Source: Muricoccus roseus
GTDB taxonomy: Bacteria; Pseudomonadota; Alphaproteobacteria; Acetobacterales; Acetobacteraceae
Direction of reading: 5' to 3'
Length of the DNA: 64,000 bases
NCBI RefSeq assembly: GCF_900141905.1
Contig: NZ_FQZF01000022.1
Coordinates: 27,340 to 91,339 of the forward strand
The translations under genes were made by a program, and so were the position numbers. Below are positions 17,996-25,800 of the stretch, in pieces; within the stretch, counting starts at the first letter, position 1, and each line of letters opens with the position of its first letter. The notes below the pieces were generated by a model. That model searched no databases. It saw only the letters and a list, made by a program, of their open reading frames with translations, and was not told where the DNA came from.

Positions 17996-18303
17996 CGCCC
18001 CTCACGCCGGAGGAGCTGCAGCGCGCCGTCCGCAAGGTGGTGGCGGATTACGAAGCCTTCGTCTCACGCGGTCCCGCGCCGGGCATGCATGAGGACCCGA
18101 AGGCCTTTACCGCCCATCACGCGGCGGCGCGCTCGGCGCTCGCGCATTTGGAGCACCTGATGAAGCTCAACAAGGGCCAGGCGGAGACGGATGCGGTGAC
18201 CGAGGCCGGTGCGCTGATCGCCGAGGCGCGCCGCTCAATCCAGCTGGCCGAACAGGAAGACCGAGAGGGCGAGGAGAGCGCGGAGGATGAAGAGGCCGCC
18301 TGA
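17992..18303 (+). CDS. Probable terminase small subunit or packaging accessory
   Basis: A 103-aa acidic helical protein starting at GTG 17992, overlapping the tailspike stop by four bases. It contains TPEELQRAVRKVVADYEAF and ends in a strongly acidic tail (EDREGEESAEDEEAA). It lies directly upstream of the large terminase gene and overlaps it by 17 bases, the place of gp18 in T7, which is of similar size (89 aa). The sequence itself has no diagnostic motif, so the role comes from position. Confidence 0.6.
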   Translation: MTPLTPEELQRAVRKVVADYEAFVSRGPAPGMHEDPKAFTAHHAAARSALAHLEHLMKLNKGQAETDAVTEAGALIAEARRSIQLAEQEDREGEESAEDEEAA

Positions 18304-19729
18304 GACGATCGAGCACGACTTCCTGGAGTTCCTCTATGCCTGGAACCTGCGCGCCGGGGTGGCGACGCCCGGCGTGCATCGCCGGATCGCGCGCTGGCTG
18401 ATGGCACGCCATGCCGGAGAGGACCGAAGGCTTCTGCTGATGGCCTTCCGCGGCTGCGGCAAGTCGACCTTGGTGGGCCTGTGGTGCGCGTGGCGGCTGG
18501 CGGTACAGCCCGATCTGCGCATCCTGGTCCTGGCGGCGGACCATATGCTGGCGGCACGCATGGTGGCGACGGTGCGACGGATCGTCGAGCGCCATCCTCT
18601 CTGCCGCCACCTGCTGGGCGGGGACGAGGCCTGGGCGTCTGATCGCTTCACGGTGAGGCGTGCGGGCGCGATCCGGGAGCCCTCGATGCTCGCCCAGGGC
18701 ATCGGGGGCAACGTGACGGGTGCGCGGGCCGAGCTGATCATCTGCGACGACGTGGAGGTGGCGGGCAATTGCGACACGCCCGGCAAGCGGGAGGAACTGC
18801 GCGAGCGTCTTGCCGAATGCGAGTTCATCCTCACCCCGGGCGGCACCATCCTCTATGTCGGCACGCCGCATTGCGCGGACAGCCTCTACGCGCCGCCGGA
18901 GACGGAGGGGGCCTATCTCGCCAGCTACCGGCGGCTGCGCATCCCGCTCCTCGACGAGGCCGGGCGCAGCGCCTGGCCGGAGCGCTTCCTCGGCGAGGGA
19001 ATCCGGGCGCTGCGGGATCGGGTGGGGCCTCTGCAGTTCCGGCGGCAGATGCTGCTGGAATGCGCCTCCTCCGGCGCCGCGCGGCTCGATCCCGCCTTGC
19101 TCGTCCGCTACGGCGAGGAGCTGGATTACCGCGAGGCGAACGGGCGTCCCATCCTGTCGCTGCTCGGGCGTCGTCTGGTCGCCGGCGGCGGCTTCTGGGA
19201 CCCGGCCTATGGGCGGCCGGGGCAGGGGGATTCCAGCGTTCTCGCCGCCACCTATTCGGACGGCGAGGGTAACCACTATCTCCACCGCCTTGCCTACATC
19301 ACGCAGAATCCGGACGGGCAGCCGGACCCGGCGACGCAGCAATGCCGCCGTGTCGCCGCCATCGCGAAGGAGCTGCTCCTGCCGGTGGTGCGGGTGGAGA
19401 CGAATGGAATCGGCAAGTTCCTCCCTCCGCTTCTGCGGCGGGAGATGTCGCGCAGTGGCGTCGCCTGCACGGTGTTGGAGCACAGCAGCCACAGGGCAAA
19501 GCAGGATCGCATCCTCGGCGCGCTGGACCCCGTGATGGCGGCGCGTCGCCTGTACGCGCATGAGGCCGTGTTCCGCACCGCCTTCCCGCAGGAGATGGCG
19601 GAATGGAAGCCCGGCGCGGCGGGCGTGAAGGACGATGCGCTGGATGCGGTAGCGGGCTGCTTGTTGGCCGAGCCGGTGAGGATGCCATCCTTGCCGCCGG
19701 TCCCACGCGGCGCATCGTGGCGAGGCTGA
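18287..19729 (+). CDS. Terminase large subunit
   Basis: DNA-packaging motor and nuclease, 480 aa, in the size range of T7 gp19-like maturases. The ATPase part has a Walker A motif in MAFRGCGKSTL and a Walker B in ELIICDDVE. The nuclease part has an acidic cluster near GGFWDPAYGRPGQGDSS and the final aspartates in VKDDALDAVAG. All expected catalytic acids appear present, so the motor looks functional. Starts at ATG 18287 within the previous gene, with GAGGAG-type sequence upstream. A short structured gap and a terminator follow. Confidence 0.88.
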   Translation: MKRPPETIEHDFLEFLYAWNLRAGVATPGVHRRIARWLMARHAGEDRRLLLMAFRGCGKSTLVGLWCAWRLAVQPDLRILVLAADHMLAARMVATVRRIVERHPLCRHLLGGDEAWASDRFTVRRAGAIREPSMLAQGIGGNVTGARAELIICDDVEVAGNCDTPGKREELRERLAECEFILTPGGTILYVGTPHCADSLYAPPETEGAYLASYRRLRIPLLDEAGRSAWPERFLGEGIRALRDRVGPLQFRRQMLLECASSGAARLDPALLVRYGEELDYREANGRPILSLLGRRLVAGGGFWDPAYGRPGQGDSSVLAATYSDGEGNHYLHRLAYITQNPDGQPDPATQQCRRVAAIAKELLLPVVRVETNGIGKFLPPLLRREMSRSGVACTVLEHSSHRAKQDRILGALDPVMAARRLYAHEAVFRTAFPQEMAEWKPGAAGVKDDALDAVAGCLLAEPVRMPSLPPVPRGASWRG

Positions 19730-19747
19730 CCTAGATGTCCCAGCGAT

Positions 19748-19815
19748 TCAGCATCGGTTCAACTTTGCGACGCAAATTGAGACCGCACACGGAAATGAGA
19801 GACAGTCGATGCTGA
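19748..19815. promoter_or_regulatory. Palindromic control region after the terminase gene
   Basis: Contains a perfect TTTGCG-A-CGCAAA palindrome at 19764-19776, flanked by a 9-bp inverted repeat (TCAGCATCG at 19748-19756 and CGATGCTGA at 19807-19815). The symmetry suggests a repressor site or a structured leader; no convincing promoter hexamers are visible. Confidence 0.4.
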
Positions 19816-19901
19816 CCATCCGCCGCCTGCCCGTCACCACCGCCGGCCTGCTGAACGGCCTCGCCGGCCTTCCCTGGACGGCGCCGCTCCCGCGGCGCTG
19901 A
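19809..19901 (+). CDS. Possible 30-residue peptide
   Basis: ATG 19809 opens a 30-codon frame (starting MLTIRRLPVTTAGLLNGLAG) between the palindromic region and the terminator at 19923. It is weakly hydrophobic and has a loose GAGAG upstream. It could be a small membrane peptide or chance. Confidence 0.25.
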   Translation: MLTIRRLPVTTAGLLNGLAGLPWTAPLPRR

Positions 19902-19922
19902 TCCCCCCCGCCAAGCTTCCGC

Positions 19923-19948
19923 AAAGGCCCGCCCTCCGGCGGGCCTTT
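19923..19948. terminator. Bidirectional terminator
   Basis: AAAGGCCCGCC at 19923-19933 pairs perfectly with GGCGGGCCTTT at 19938-19948 around a CTCC loop. It lies between the rightward virion genes and the 3' end of a leftward small gene and can end both. Confidence 0.75.
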
Positions 19949-19954
19949 CGCGTT

Positions 19955-20176
19955 TCAGGCGGCGGCCTTCTTCAGCACCTCGCTCGCATGCCGCTTCGCT
20001 CCGGCCTCGGTCATGGCGAAGCGCCCGGGCGAGACCTCCTCTGCCATGCCCATCCCGCAGAGACGCCGCAGGCAGGCCTCGTCCGGCAGCCCGGCCGGCC
20101 GCGTGCCGCCATGGGTCAGGAACAACCGGTGCAGCGCCGACCGGCAGCAGGTCTCCAGATAGGGCTCGTTCCACAT
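19955..20176 (-). CDS. Small unknown protein, winged-helix-like, in the phage block
   Basis: A 73-aa protein, MWNEPYLETCCRSALHRLFL at its start, with a helix-turn pattern (GLPDEACLRRLCGMGMAEEV, then SPGRFAMTEAGAKRHA) resembling the recognition helix and wing of a small winged-helix domain. The GRFAMTEAGAKRH stretch is of the kind found in small phage-encoded regulators. It is the only leftward gene within the block, placed between packaging and lysis genes. The frame extends to 20212; ATG 20176 is the likelier start. A local regulator of lysis is possible, but I do not recognise the family. Confidence 0.55.
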   Translation of the reverse strand: MWNEPYLETCCRSALHRLFLTHGGTRPAGLPDEACLRRLCGMGMAEEVSPGRFAMTEAGAKRHASEVLKKAAA

Positions 20177-20284
20177 TGCCTGCTCAAAGCATCCCCCAGG
20201 GTCCCCCGGCAAGTCGGGGTGCCCCGACGCGGGATCAACCCCTGTGCATCCCCCTCAACCCGGTGCGTTCCCGAAGGAGGACCC

Positions 20285-20659
20285 ATGCCGTCCTTTCCCC
20301 CCGATCCGCAATGGATCTCCGCCGCGGTGGAAACCCCGCTGATGGCCGTGCTGGCCTGGATGCTGCACTCGCTCCGGCGCAGCATCACGCAGGCGCCGGA
20401 TCCCGGCCTCTCCCCGCCGGTCCAGCCTCCATCGCGTCCCGACCTCACCCAGCACCAAGCCTCGCTGGAGCGCACGCGGGACGACCTGGCGGCGTTCAAG
20501 CTGGAGGTGGCCCGGACCTATGTGCCGCTCTCCCTCATCCGCGACGTGGATGGGCGCCTCACCGCCCATCTCATCCGCATCGAGCAGAAGCTCGACGAAG
20601 CCACCCGTGCCGCCCACAGCACCGCCGCCCAGATGCGCGTGCTCGCCGAGGACCGCTGA
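20285..20659 (+). CDS. Membrane-anchored coiled-coil protein of the lysis module
   Basis: A 124-aa protein with one short hydrophobic segment (residues about 11-27, ISAAVETPLMAVLAWML), a Pro-rich linker, then a helical region (LERTRDDLAAFKLEVARTY and RLTAHLIRIEQKLDEATRA) that could form a coiled coil. Such proteins are common beside phage endolysins and may act as a pinholin or spanin-like partner, but it is not a clear member of a holin class. A near-perfect AAGGAGG lies five bases before ATG 20285. The endolysin starts three bases after its stop. Confidence 0.6.
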   Translation: MPSFPPDPQWISAAVETPLMAVLAWMLHSLRRSITQAPDPGLSPPVQPPSRPDLTQHQASLERTRDDLAAFKLEVARTYVPLSLIRDVDGRLTAHLIRIEQKLDEATRAAHSTAAQMRVLAEDR

Positions 20660-20662
20660 TCC

Positions 20663-21172
20663 ATGAACTGCACCGAACTCCTCGCCCGCACGCTCTATGC
20701 GGAGGCGGGCACCCGGCCCGTGCGCGCGATCGAGGCCCTGGCGGCCCTGGCCGTGAACCGCGCGCGCGCTGCGATGCCACGCCCGGCCCGTATCCCCGGT
20801 GCCGCGCCCTTCGCGCCGGGCGGCCATGCCCGCCTGCCCGAGCCGGGCCTGCAGGAGATGACGGCCGCCTGCCGCGACCCCTTCCTCTTCCCGAGCCGCA
20901 ACCCGCGCCACCCGGCCCATGCGCTGCTGGCCGCGCCGCATCCGGGCGACCCGGCCCTCGCGGTCTGCCGCCGGGTGGCCGCCCGTGCCCTGGCGGGCGC
21001 GCTGGCGGACCCGACGCAGGGCGCCACCCACTGGCACCCCGCCGAATCCCTGCCGGCCTGGGCCGTGGCCCGGGAGGCGGTGGCCGAGATCGCCGGCCTC
21101 GTCTTCTACCGGCTGGAGATGGGGGAACGTCCGGCCAGCCCGGCCCCGCCCGTTCTGGTGGCTGCCGCCTGA
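20663..21172 (+). CDS. SleB-type cell wall hydrolase (putative endolysin)
   Basis: A 169-aa enzyme of the hydrolase_2/SleB family that cuts peptidoglycan glycan strands. The signature ARTLYAEAGTRPVRAIEALAALAVNR with its catalytic glutamate near residue 14, the central CRDPFLFPSRN segment and the later GATHWHPAESLPAWA motif are all present. There is no signal peptide, so release would need a membrane-disrupting partner, probably the gene just upstream. It closes the phage-derived block; a Bug receptor gene with unrelated function follows 68 bp later. Confidence 0.82.
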   Translation: MNCTELLARTLYAEAGTRPVRAIEALAALAVNRARAAMPRPARIPGAAPFAPGGHARLPEPGLQEMTAACRDPFLFPSRNPRHPAHALLAAPHPGDPALAVCRRVAARALAGALADPTQGATHWHPAESLPAWAVAREAVAEIAGLVFYRLEMGERPASPAPPVLVAAA

Positions 21173-21240
21173 ACCGGCCTTCGCTGCTTCACGGGCGCGC
21201 GGCGGCGGATTAGCGTCCGGCAAAAGCGGGAGAAACGTCC

Positions 21241-22206
21241 ATGCGGCTCACCAGGCGTGCCGCGCTCGCGGCGCTGCCGGGCCTCGCCCTACCGGCCATC
21301 GCCCTGCCGGCCATGGCCCAGTCCTGGCCCAGCAAGCCGGTCCGGATCATCGTCCCCTACGCGCCTGGCGGGGGCACGGACATCCTCGCCCGTGCCCTGG
21401 CCGATGCCCTGCGCCCCGAACTGCCCCAGCCCGTGGTGGTGGAGAACCGGGCAGGGGCAGCGGGGGTGGTGGGCACGGAGCAGCTGATCCGCGCCGAGCC
21501 GGACGGGCACACGCTCACTGCTGTTGTCAGCACGCATGTGATGAACAAGTACACGCTGGAGCGCCTGCCCTACGACGCGCTGCGCGACGTCACCCCGGTC
21601 TCCATGCTCACCCGCAACACGATGGTCTGGGTGACGGGGGCGGGGCAGCCCTTCCGCAACCTGGCGGAGCTGCGCGCCCATGCCGCCGGCACGCCTCTCA
21701 CCACCGGCTCCACCGAGGCGCTTTCGCAGTTCATCGGGCAGGAATTCGCCCGTCGCCTGAAGGTGGAGATCCCCGATGTCAGCTACCGCTCCGGCGGGCA
21801 GCTGATGACCGATATCGTGGCCGGCCACCTTCCCCTGGGCTGCACCAGCACGGCGAGCGTCACCCCGCATATGAGCACGGGGCGGGTCCGCATTCTCGCC
21901 GTCTCCACCGCCACGCGCACCCCCTTCTTCCCGGATGTGCCCACCGCGCAGGAGCAGGGGCTGGCGGATTTCGACCTGGCCGGCTGGGTCGGCCTGCTCG
22001 GGCCACGCGGGATGGCCGCCGCCCTGGCGCGGCGAATCCACGAGCTGGTCTCCGGCGCCTTCGGGAACGAGGCCTTCCGTGCCCGCCTGACCACGCTCGG
22101 CATCGAGCCCGATCTGCGCGACCCCGATGGCCTGCGCGACGCCATGGAGCGCGAGGACCGGATCTGGGCGGCCGCCAGCGCCGCCGGCCATCTCCAACGC
22201 CAGTAG
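21241..22206 (+). CDS. TctC/Bug-type periplasmic substrate-binding protein
   Basis: Periplasmic receptor of 321 aa for a carboxylated solute. It begins with an export signal containing twin arginines (MRLTRRAALAALPG, ending AMAQ), followed by the Bug hallmarks WPSKPVRIIVPYAPGGGTDI, VVENRAGAAG and the mid-protein YRSGGQLMTDIVAGHL. Start ATG 21241 follows GGGAG. It is 14 bp upstream of a PEP mutase/isocitrate lyase family gene, with which it probably forms an operon, hinting at a small di- or tricarboxylate ligand. No TctA/TctB membrane subunits are nearby. Confidence 0.88.
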   Translation: MRLTRRAALAALPGLALPAIALPAMAQSWPSKPVRIIVPYAPGGGTDILARALADALRPELPQPVVVENRAGAAGVVGTEQLIRAEPDGHTLTAVVSTHVMNKYTLERLPYDALRDVTPVSMLTRNTMVWVTGAGQPFRNLAELRAHAAGTPLTTGSTEALSQFIGQEFARRLKVEIPDVSYRSGGQLMTDIVAGHLPLGCTSTASVTPHMSTGRVRILAVSTATRTPFFPDVPTAQEQGLADFDLAGWVGLLGPRGMAAALARRIHELVSGAFGNEAFRARLTTLGIEPDLRDPDGLRDAMEREDRIWAAASAAGHLQRQ

Positions 22207-22220
22207 TCCAGGACAACAGC

Positions 22221-23096
22221 ATGGCAAACCCCGCCCTCAAGGCCGCCTTCGACGCGAAGCGCTTCGTCGTCGCCCCCGGCATCTACGACGGCATCTCCGC
22301 CCGCGTCGCCGACGGCATGGGCTTCGACTGCCTGTATATGACGGGCTTCGGCACGGTCGCGTCCCATCTCGGCCTGCCGGATGCCGGCATCGCCACTTAC
22401 ACGGACATGGTGAACCGTGCCGGCCGCTTCGCGCAGATCACGCGCACGCCGATCATCGCCGATGCCGACACCGGCTATGGCGGCCTGCTGAACGTGCGCC
22501 ACACCGTCCTGGGCTATGAGGCCGCCGGCCTCTCCGGCATCCAGCTCGAGGACCAGGAGGTGCCGAAGAAGTGCGGCCATACGCCCGGCCGCCGCGTGAT
22601 CCCGGCCGAGGAGATGGTGCTGAAGGTGAAGGTCGCCGCCGAGGCGCGGCGGGACCCCAACTTCCTCATCGTCGCCCGCACCGACGCCCGCACCGGCCTG
22701 GGGCTGGAGGAGGCGATCCGCCGAGGCCGTCTCTATGCCGATGCGGGCGCCGACGTGGTCTTCATCGAGAGCCCGGAGAGCGAGGCGGAGATGGTGGAGA
22801 TCGGCCGCGCCTTCTCGGACAAGCCTCTGCTGGCGAATTGCGTGGAGGGCGGGCGCACGCCCATCCTGCCGGCCAAGCGGCTGGAGGAGATCGGTTATGC
22901 CATCGCCATCTATCCGGCCCTGGGCTTCCTCGCCGCCGCCGCCGCCTATGAGCGCGCCTTCGCGCATCTGAAGGCCGAAGGCAGCAGCAACGGCCTGCCC
23001 GAGGGCGAGAGCTACGGCTTCGGCCGGATCTGCGAGCTGCTGGGCTTCCCCGAAGTCTGGGAGTTCGACCGGCGCTGGGCCGTGCTGGACAAGTAG
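22221..23096 (+). CDS. Isocitrate lyase/PEP mutase family enzyme
   Basis: A 291-aa TIM-barrel enzyme of the superfamily that cleaves or forms C-C or C-P bonds next to carboxylates. Visible are the substrate-binding start PGIYDGISARVADGMGFD, the metal-binding DADTGYGG, the gate loop with KKCGH (catalytic cysteine as in isocitrate and methylisocitrate lyases), and ARTDAR. Candidate activities are 2-methylisocitrate lyase-like, oxaloacetate decarboxylase-like or dimethylmalate lyase-like; the cysteine loop favours a lyase. The upstream Bug receptor probably imports its substrate or a precursor. Confidence 0.88.
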   Translation: MANPALKAAFDAKRFVVAPGIYDGISARVADGMGFDCLYMTGFGTVASHLGLPDAGIATYTDMVNRAGRFAQITRTPIIADADTGYGGLLNVRHTVLGYEAAGLSGIQLEDQEVPKKCGHTPGRRVIPAEEMVLKVKVAAEARRDPNFLIVARTDARTGLGLEEAIRRGRLYADAGADVVFIESPESEAEMVEIGRAFSDKPLLANCVEGGRTPILPAKRLEEIGYAIAIYPALGFLAAAAAYERAFAHLKAEGSSNGLPEGESYGFGRICELLGFPEVWEFDRRWAVLDK

Positions 23097-23140
23097 CGCG
23101 CCCGGGGGCATCGGGCCGGCGAGAGCCGGAAGGAGTGACC

Positions 23141-23509
23141 ATGCCCGATGCCCCGGAACCCCTGATCCACACGCTGATGCGGGGCGCCGACTGGCGCGCC
23201 GCGCAGGATGCCGGGGCCTATCACGGCAGCGCCGACGACCGGCGGGACGGCTTCCTCCACTTCTCCACCGCCGCCCAGCTGCGCGCGAGCGCCGCGAAGC
23301 ACCGGGCCGGGGAACCCGACCTCTGGCTCGTCAGCGCCGAAAGCACGGCGCTGGGCGAGGCGCTGCGCTGGGAACCCGCCTCAGGCGGCAAGCGCCCCGG
23401 CCTCTTCCCCCATCTCTACGCATCCCTACCGCTCTCGGCCGTGCGCGGCGCGGTCTTCTTGCCGCTTGGCAGTGACGGGCTGCATCGCTTTCCGGACTGG
23501 GTGCCCTGA
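23141..23509 (+). CDS. DUF952 family protein
   Basis: A small soluble protein of 122 aa. Features of DUF952 are the opening LIHTLMRGADWRAAQ, the GFLHFSTAAQL segment, and the FPHLYASLPLSAV motif near the C-terminus. Members are thought to be related to ADP-ribose- or nucleotide-binding folds, but their function is not established. ATG 23141 has AAGGAG six bases upstream. A copy of the 240-bp structured repeat starts right at its stop codon. Confidence 0.85.
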   Translation: MPDAPEPLIHTLMRGADWRAAQDAGAYHGSADDRRDGFLHFSTAAQLRASAAKHRAGEPDLWLVSAESTALGEALRWEPASGGKRPGLFPHLYASLPLSAVRGAVFLPLGSDGLHRFPDWVP

Positions 23510-23748
23510 GAGGGCTCCGCCCTCATCCGCCAAGGGCCTGAGGCCCTTGGAACCCCATCGGACTGCCGTGGATGCCCCGGATCGAAGGGGTCTCTGGTTG
23601 AAGGTGACTCTCCTGCCTTTGCAGTCGCCTAAGGTCATGGACCTCAGGCGCGCCGTCAGCCCCGTGATTCCAAACTTGAAGAAAAAGAAGAAGGTGAGGG
23701 GTCCGGGGAGAGGAAGAATTCCTTCTTCCTCTCCCCGGGACTGACCAA
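23510..23748 (+). repeat. Dispersed structured repeat, copy 1
   Basis: About 239 bp, 75-90% alike by eye to copies at 28163-28400 and (inverted) 38230-38468. It contains four hairpins in order: 23510-23524 (GAGGGC/GCCCTC); 23530-23550 (10-bp perfect palindrome CCAAGGGCCT/AGGCCCTTGG); 23626-23650 (11 bp with one mismatch here); and 23703-23738 (perfect 16-bp stem, TTCC loop). A purine run (GAAGAAAAAGAAGAAGG) precedes the last hairpin. It lies between convergent genes. Confidence 0.9.
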
Positions 23749-23772
23749 CAGACCAGGAACCGCCCCCAACCC

Positions 23773-24615
23773 TCAGCCCGTGCGCCGCTGCGCCATGATT
23801 CCCGCGAAGGTCACCACCCCCGCGCCCACCCAGACCAGAAGGGGCGGCCACACCCCCCAGACCGTCACATCCGCGATCACCGCGAAGACCAGGGCGGAGA
23901 ATTCCAGCGGCGCCAGCCGTCCGGCGCTGGCATGCCGGAAGGCTGAGGCGAGGCAGAGCGTGGCCCCGCCCGCCAGCACGCCGTTGGCCGAAAGCGCCGC
24001 CGCATCGCCCCAGGATGGGGTGACCCATTCCGTCGCGGCCCAGGGCAGCAAGGCGGGAAGGGCGGGTACCGCGCTCCAGAAGATCACGCGCGCCATGCCG
24101 GGTTCGTCCCGCAGGCTGCGGTTCATCACCAGCACCATGGCGTGGCAGAAGCTGCCCATCAGCCCCCAGGCATAGGCGGCCCAGGCGCCGCCCGCGGACA
24201 GTCCGGGCGAGAGGGCGACCAGCACCCCCAGGAAGCCCACGCCGCACCAGATCCAGGCGGTCGCGGCAACCGGTTCCTTCAGCAGCACCCGGAACAGGGC
24301 GAGCAGCATGAAGGGTGCCGTGAAATAGACGAGGTAGCCCTCCGCCAAGGGCAATTCGCGGAGGGAGAGGAAGAAGCCCGCGCCCGAGCCGACCATGAAG
24401 GCCGAGCGCAGCAGCTGGGCCCAGGGCCGCCGCGTGGCGACGCCGCCGCCTGCCCGCGGCCGTGCCAGCCGGGCCGCGCCCAGAAGCGCGAGCAGCACGG
24501 CGTAGCGGAAGGCGAGTACCTGGCTGACGTGATAGCCGCCGGACAGCACCTTCGAATTCGCGTCGAGCACCGCGAAAAGCGCGAGCGCGGCCAGCATCAG
24601 CAATGGTCCGCGCAA
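23773..24615 (-). CDS. EamA/DMT-family transporter
   Basis: Inner-membrane protein of about 280 aa with ten predicted hydrophobic helices and duplicated EamA halves (LAFRYAVLLALLGAARLARP in the first; SALVFAVIADVTVWGVWPPL in the second). It includes the common segment PLAEGYLVYFTAPFMLLALF. Such proteins export amino acids or metabolites. The frame is open far upstream, but similarity begins near LLMLAALALFAVLDANSKVL; TTG 24615 sits nine bases after GGGAGG, with ATG 24597 as an alternative. It diverges from pyrD; substrate unknown. Confidence 0.82.
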   Translation of the reverse strand: MRGPLLMLAALALFAVLDANSKVLSGGYHVSQVLAFRYAVLLALLGAARLARPRAGGGVATRRPWAQLLRSAFMVGSGAGFFLSLRELPLAEGYLVYFTAPFMLLALFRVLLKEPVAATAWIWCGVGFLGVLVALSPGLSAGGAWAAYAWGLMGSFCHAMVLVMNRSLRDEPGMARVIFWSAVPALPALLPWAATEWVTPSWGDAAALSANGVLAGGATLCLASAFRHASAGRLAPLEFSALVFAVIADVTVWGVWPPLLVWVGAGVVTFAGIMAQRRTG

Positions 24616-24741
24616 CGGTGCCACCTCCCGAGGGATTCCCCCTCGCCGCTTCTCCCGTCCTGCCGATGCGCCGTCAACGCGGCGCGGGGGAGGGCAGCAC
24701 CCCCTGGCCCTTCTCGCCGCACTGCGGCACAACCGGCGGCC

Positions 24742-25800
24742 ATGCGCGCCGCCCTCGCCTCCGCCCTGATGCCCCTCATCCGGGGGCTCGATCCGGAAAC
24801 GGCCCATGACCTGTCGCTGCGCGCGCTGAACTGGGGCCTGGCCGGGCAGGACCGCTCCCAGGACGATTCGCTGCTGGCGCTGCATGCGCTCGGGCTCGAC
24901 TTCCGCAACCCGATCGGCCTCGCCGCCGGATTCGACAAGAACGCGGTGGCGGTGCTGCCCCTGATGCGCCTCGGCTTCGGCTTCGTGGAGGCCGGCACCA
25001 TCACGCTGCGCCCGCAGCCCGGCAATCCGAAGCCGCGCCTGTTTCGCCTTGAGGAGGACCGGGCGGTCATCAACCGCTTCGGCTTCAACAATGCGGGCAT
25101 CGAAGCCTATGTGGCGAAGCTGGCCGCCCTGCCTCGGCCGCTGCCCGCCGTGCTCGGCGCCAATATTGGCATCAACAAGGACAGCCAGACGCCGGAGGCC
25201 GACTACCCCGCCCTCTACACTCGCGTGGCGCCCCTGGCCGATTACGTGACCATCAACGTCTCCTCCCCCAACACGCCGGGGCTGCGGGATCTGCAGGGCG
25301 AGGCGCGGCTGGCCGCGATCCTGGATGCCACCCTCGCTGCCCGGGCCGAGCGGAAGAAGCGCCCGCCCGTGCTGGTGAAGATCGCCCCCGACCTCGCCGA
25401 TGCGGCGGTGGAGGCCATCGTGCAGACCTGCCTGGACCGCGACGTGGCGGGGCTCATCATCTCCAACACCACCATCGCCCGGCCGGACAGCCTCCGCTCC
25501 CCGCACAAGGCGGAGACGGGCGGCCTGTCCGGGCGGCCACTCTTCACCCCCTCCACCGAACTGCTGCGGCGGGTCCATCGCCTGTCCCGCGGCCGGCTGA
25601 CGCTGATCGGCGCCGGTGGCGTGGAGAGCGGCGAGACCGCCTATGCCAAGATCAAGGCCGGCGCCTCCCTCGTGCAGACCTATGCGGGCTTCGCCTATGC
25701 CGGCCCGGCCCTCATCCCCCGGATCAAGCGCGAGCTCGCCGAACTGCTGCGGCGGGACGGCGTGAAGAACCTGTCCGACGCTATCGGAGCCGAAGCCTGA
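24742..25800 (+). CDS. pyrD: Dihydroorotate dehydrogenase (quinone), class 2
   Basis: Oxidises dihydroorotate to orotate in pyrimidine synthesis, passing electrons to membrane quinone. The 352-aa enzyme has the N-terminal helical membrane-association domain (MPLIRGLDPETAHDLSLRAL) that marks class 2, the FMN site AAGFDKNA, FGFNNAG, the catalytic serine in NVSSPNTPGLR (Ser175, same number as in E. coli), and the phosphate-binding IGAGGVESGE. The long upstream frame is not coding; ATG 24742 is the family start. It overlaps the HAD gene by TGATG. Confidence 0.95.
   Translation: MRAALASALMPLIRGLDPETAHDLSLRALNWGLAGQDRSQDDSLLALHALGLDFRNPIGLAAGFDKNAVAVLPLMRLGFGFVEAGTITLRPQPGNPKPRLFRLEEDRAVINRFGFNNAGIEAYVAKLAALPRPLPAVLGANIGINKDSQTPEADYPALYTRVAPLADYVTINVSSPNTPGLRDLQGEARLAAILDATLAARAERKKRPPVLVKIAPDLADAAVEAIVQTCLDRDVAGLIISNTTIARPDSLRSPHKAETGGLSGRPLFTPSTELLRRVHRLSRGRLTLIGAGGVESGETAYAKIKAGASLVQTYAGFAYAGPALIPRIKRELAELLRRDGVKNLSDAIGAEA

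Noticed and set aside
19731..20174. A 147-codon leftward frame near the lysis genes
   Set aside because: It runs through a terminator hairpin and overlaps the better supported 73-aa gene in another frame; its translation is Arg/Gly-rich without features.
9000..20300. Repeated phage RNA-polymerase promoters in front of virion genes
   Set aside because: The gaps before portal, capsid, tail and lysis genes share no common 20-base motif by eye.
7930..21172. Attachment-site repeats or a tRNA integration site around the phage block
   Set aside because: No tRNA gene and no obvious direct repeat pair were seen at either end. A computed search for repeats over 12 bp would be needed to exclude them.
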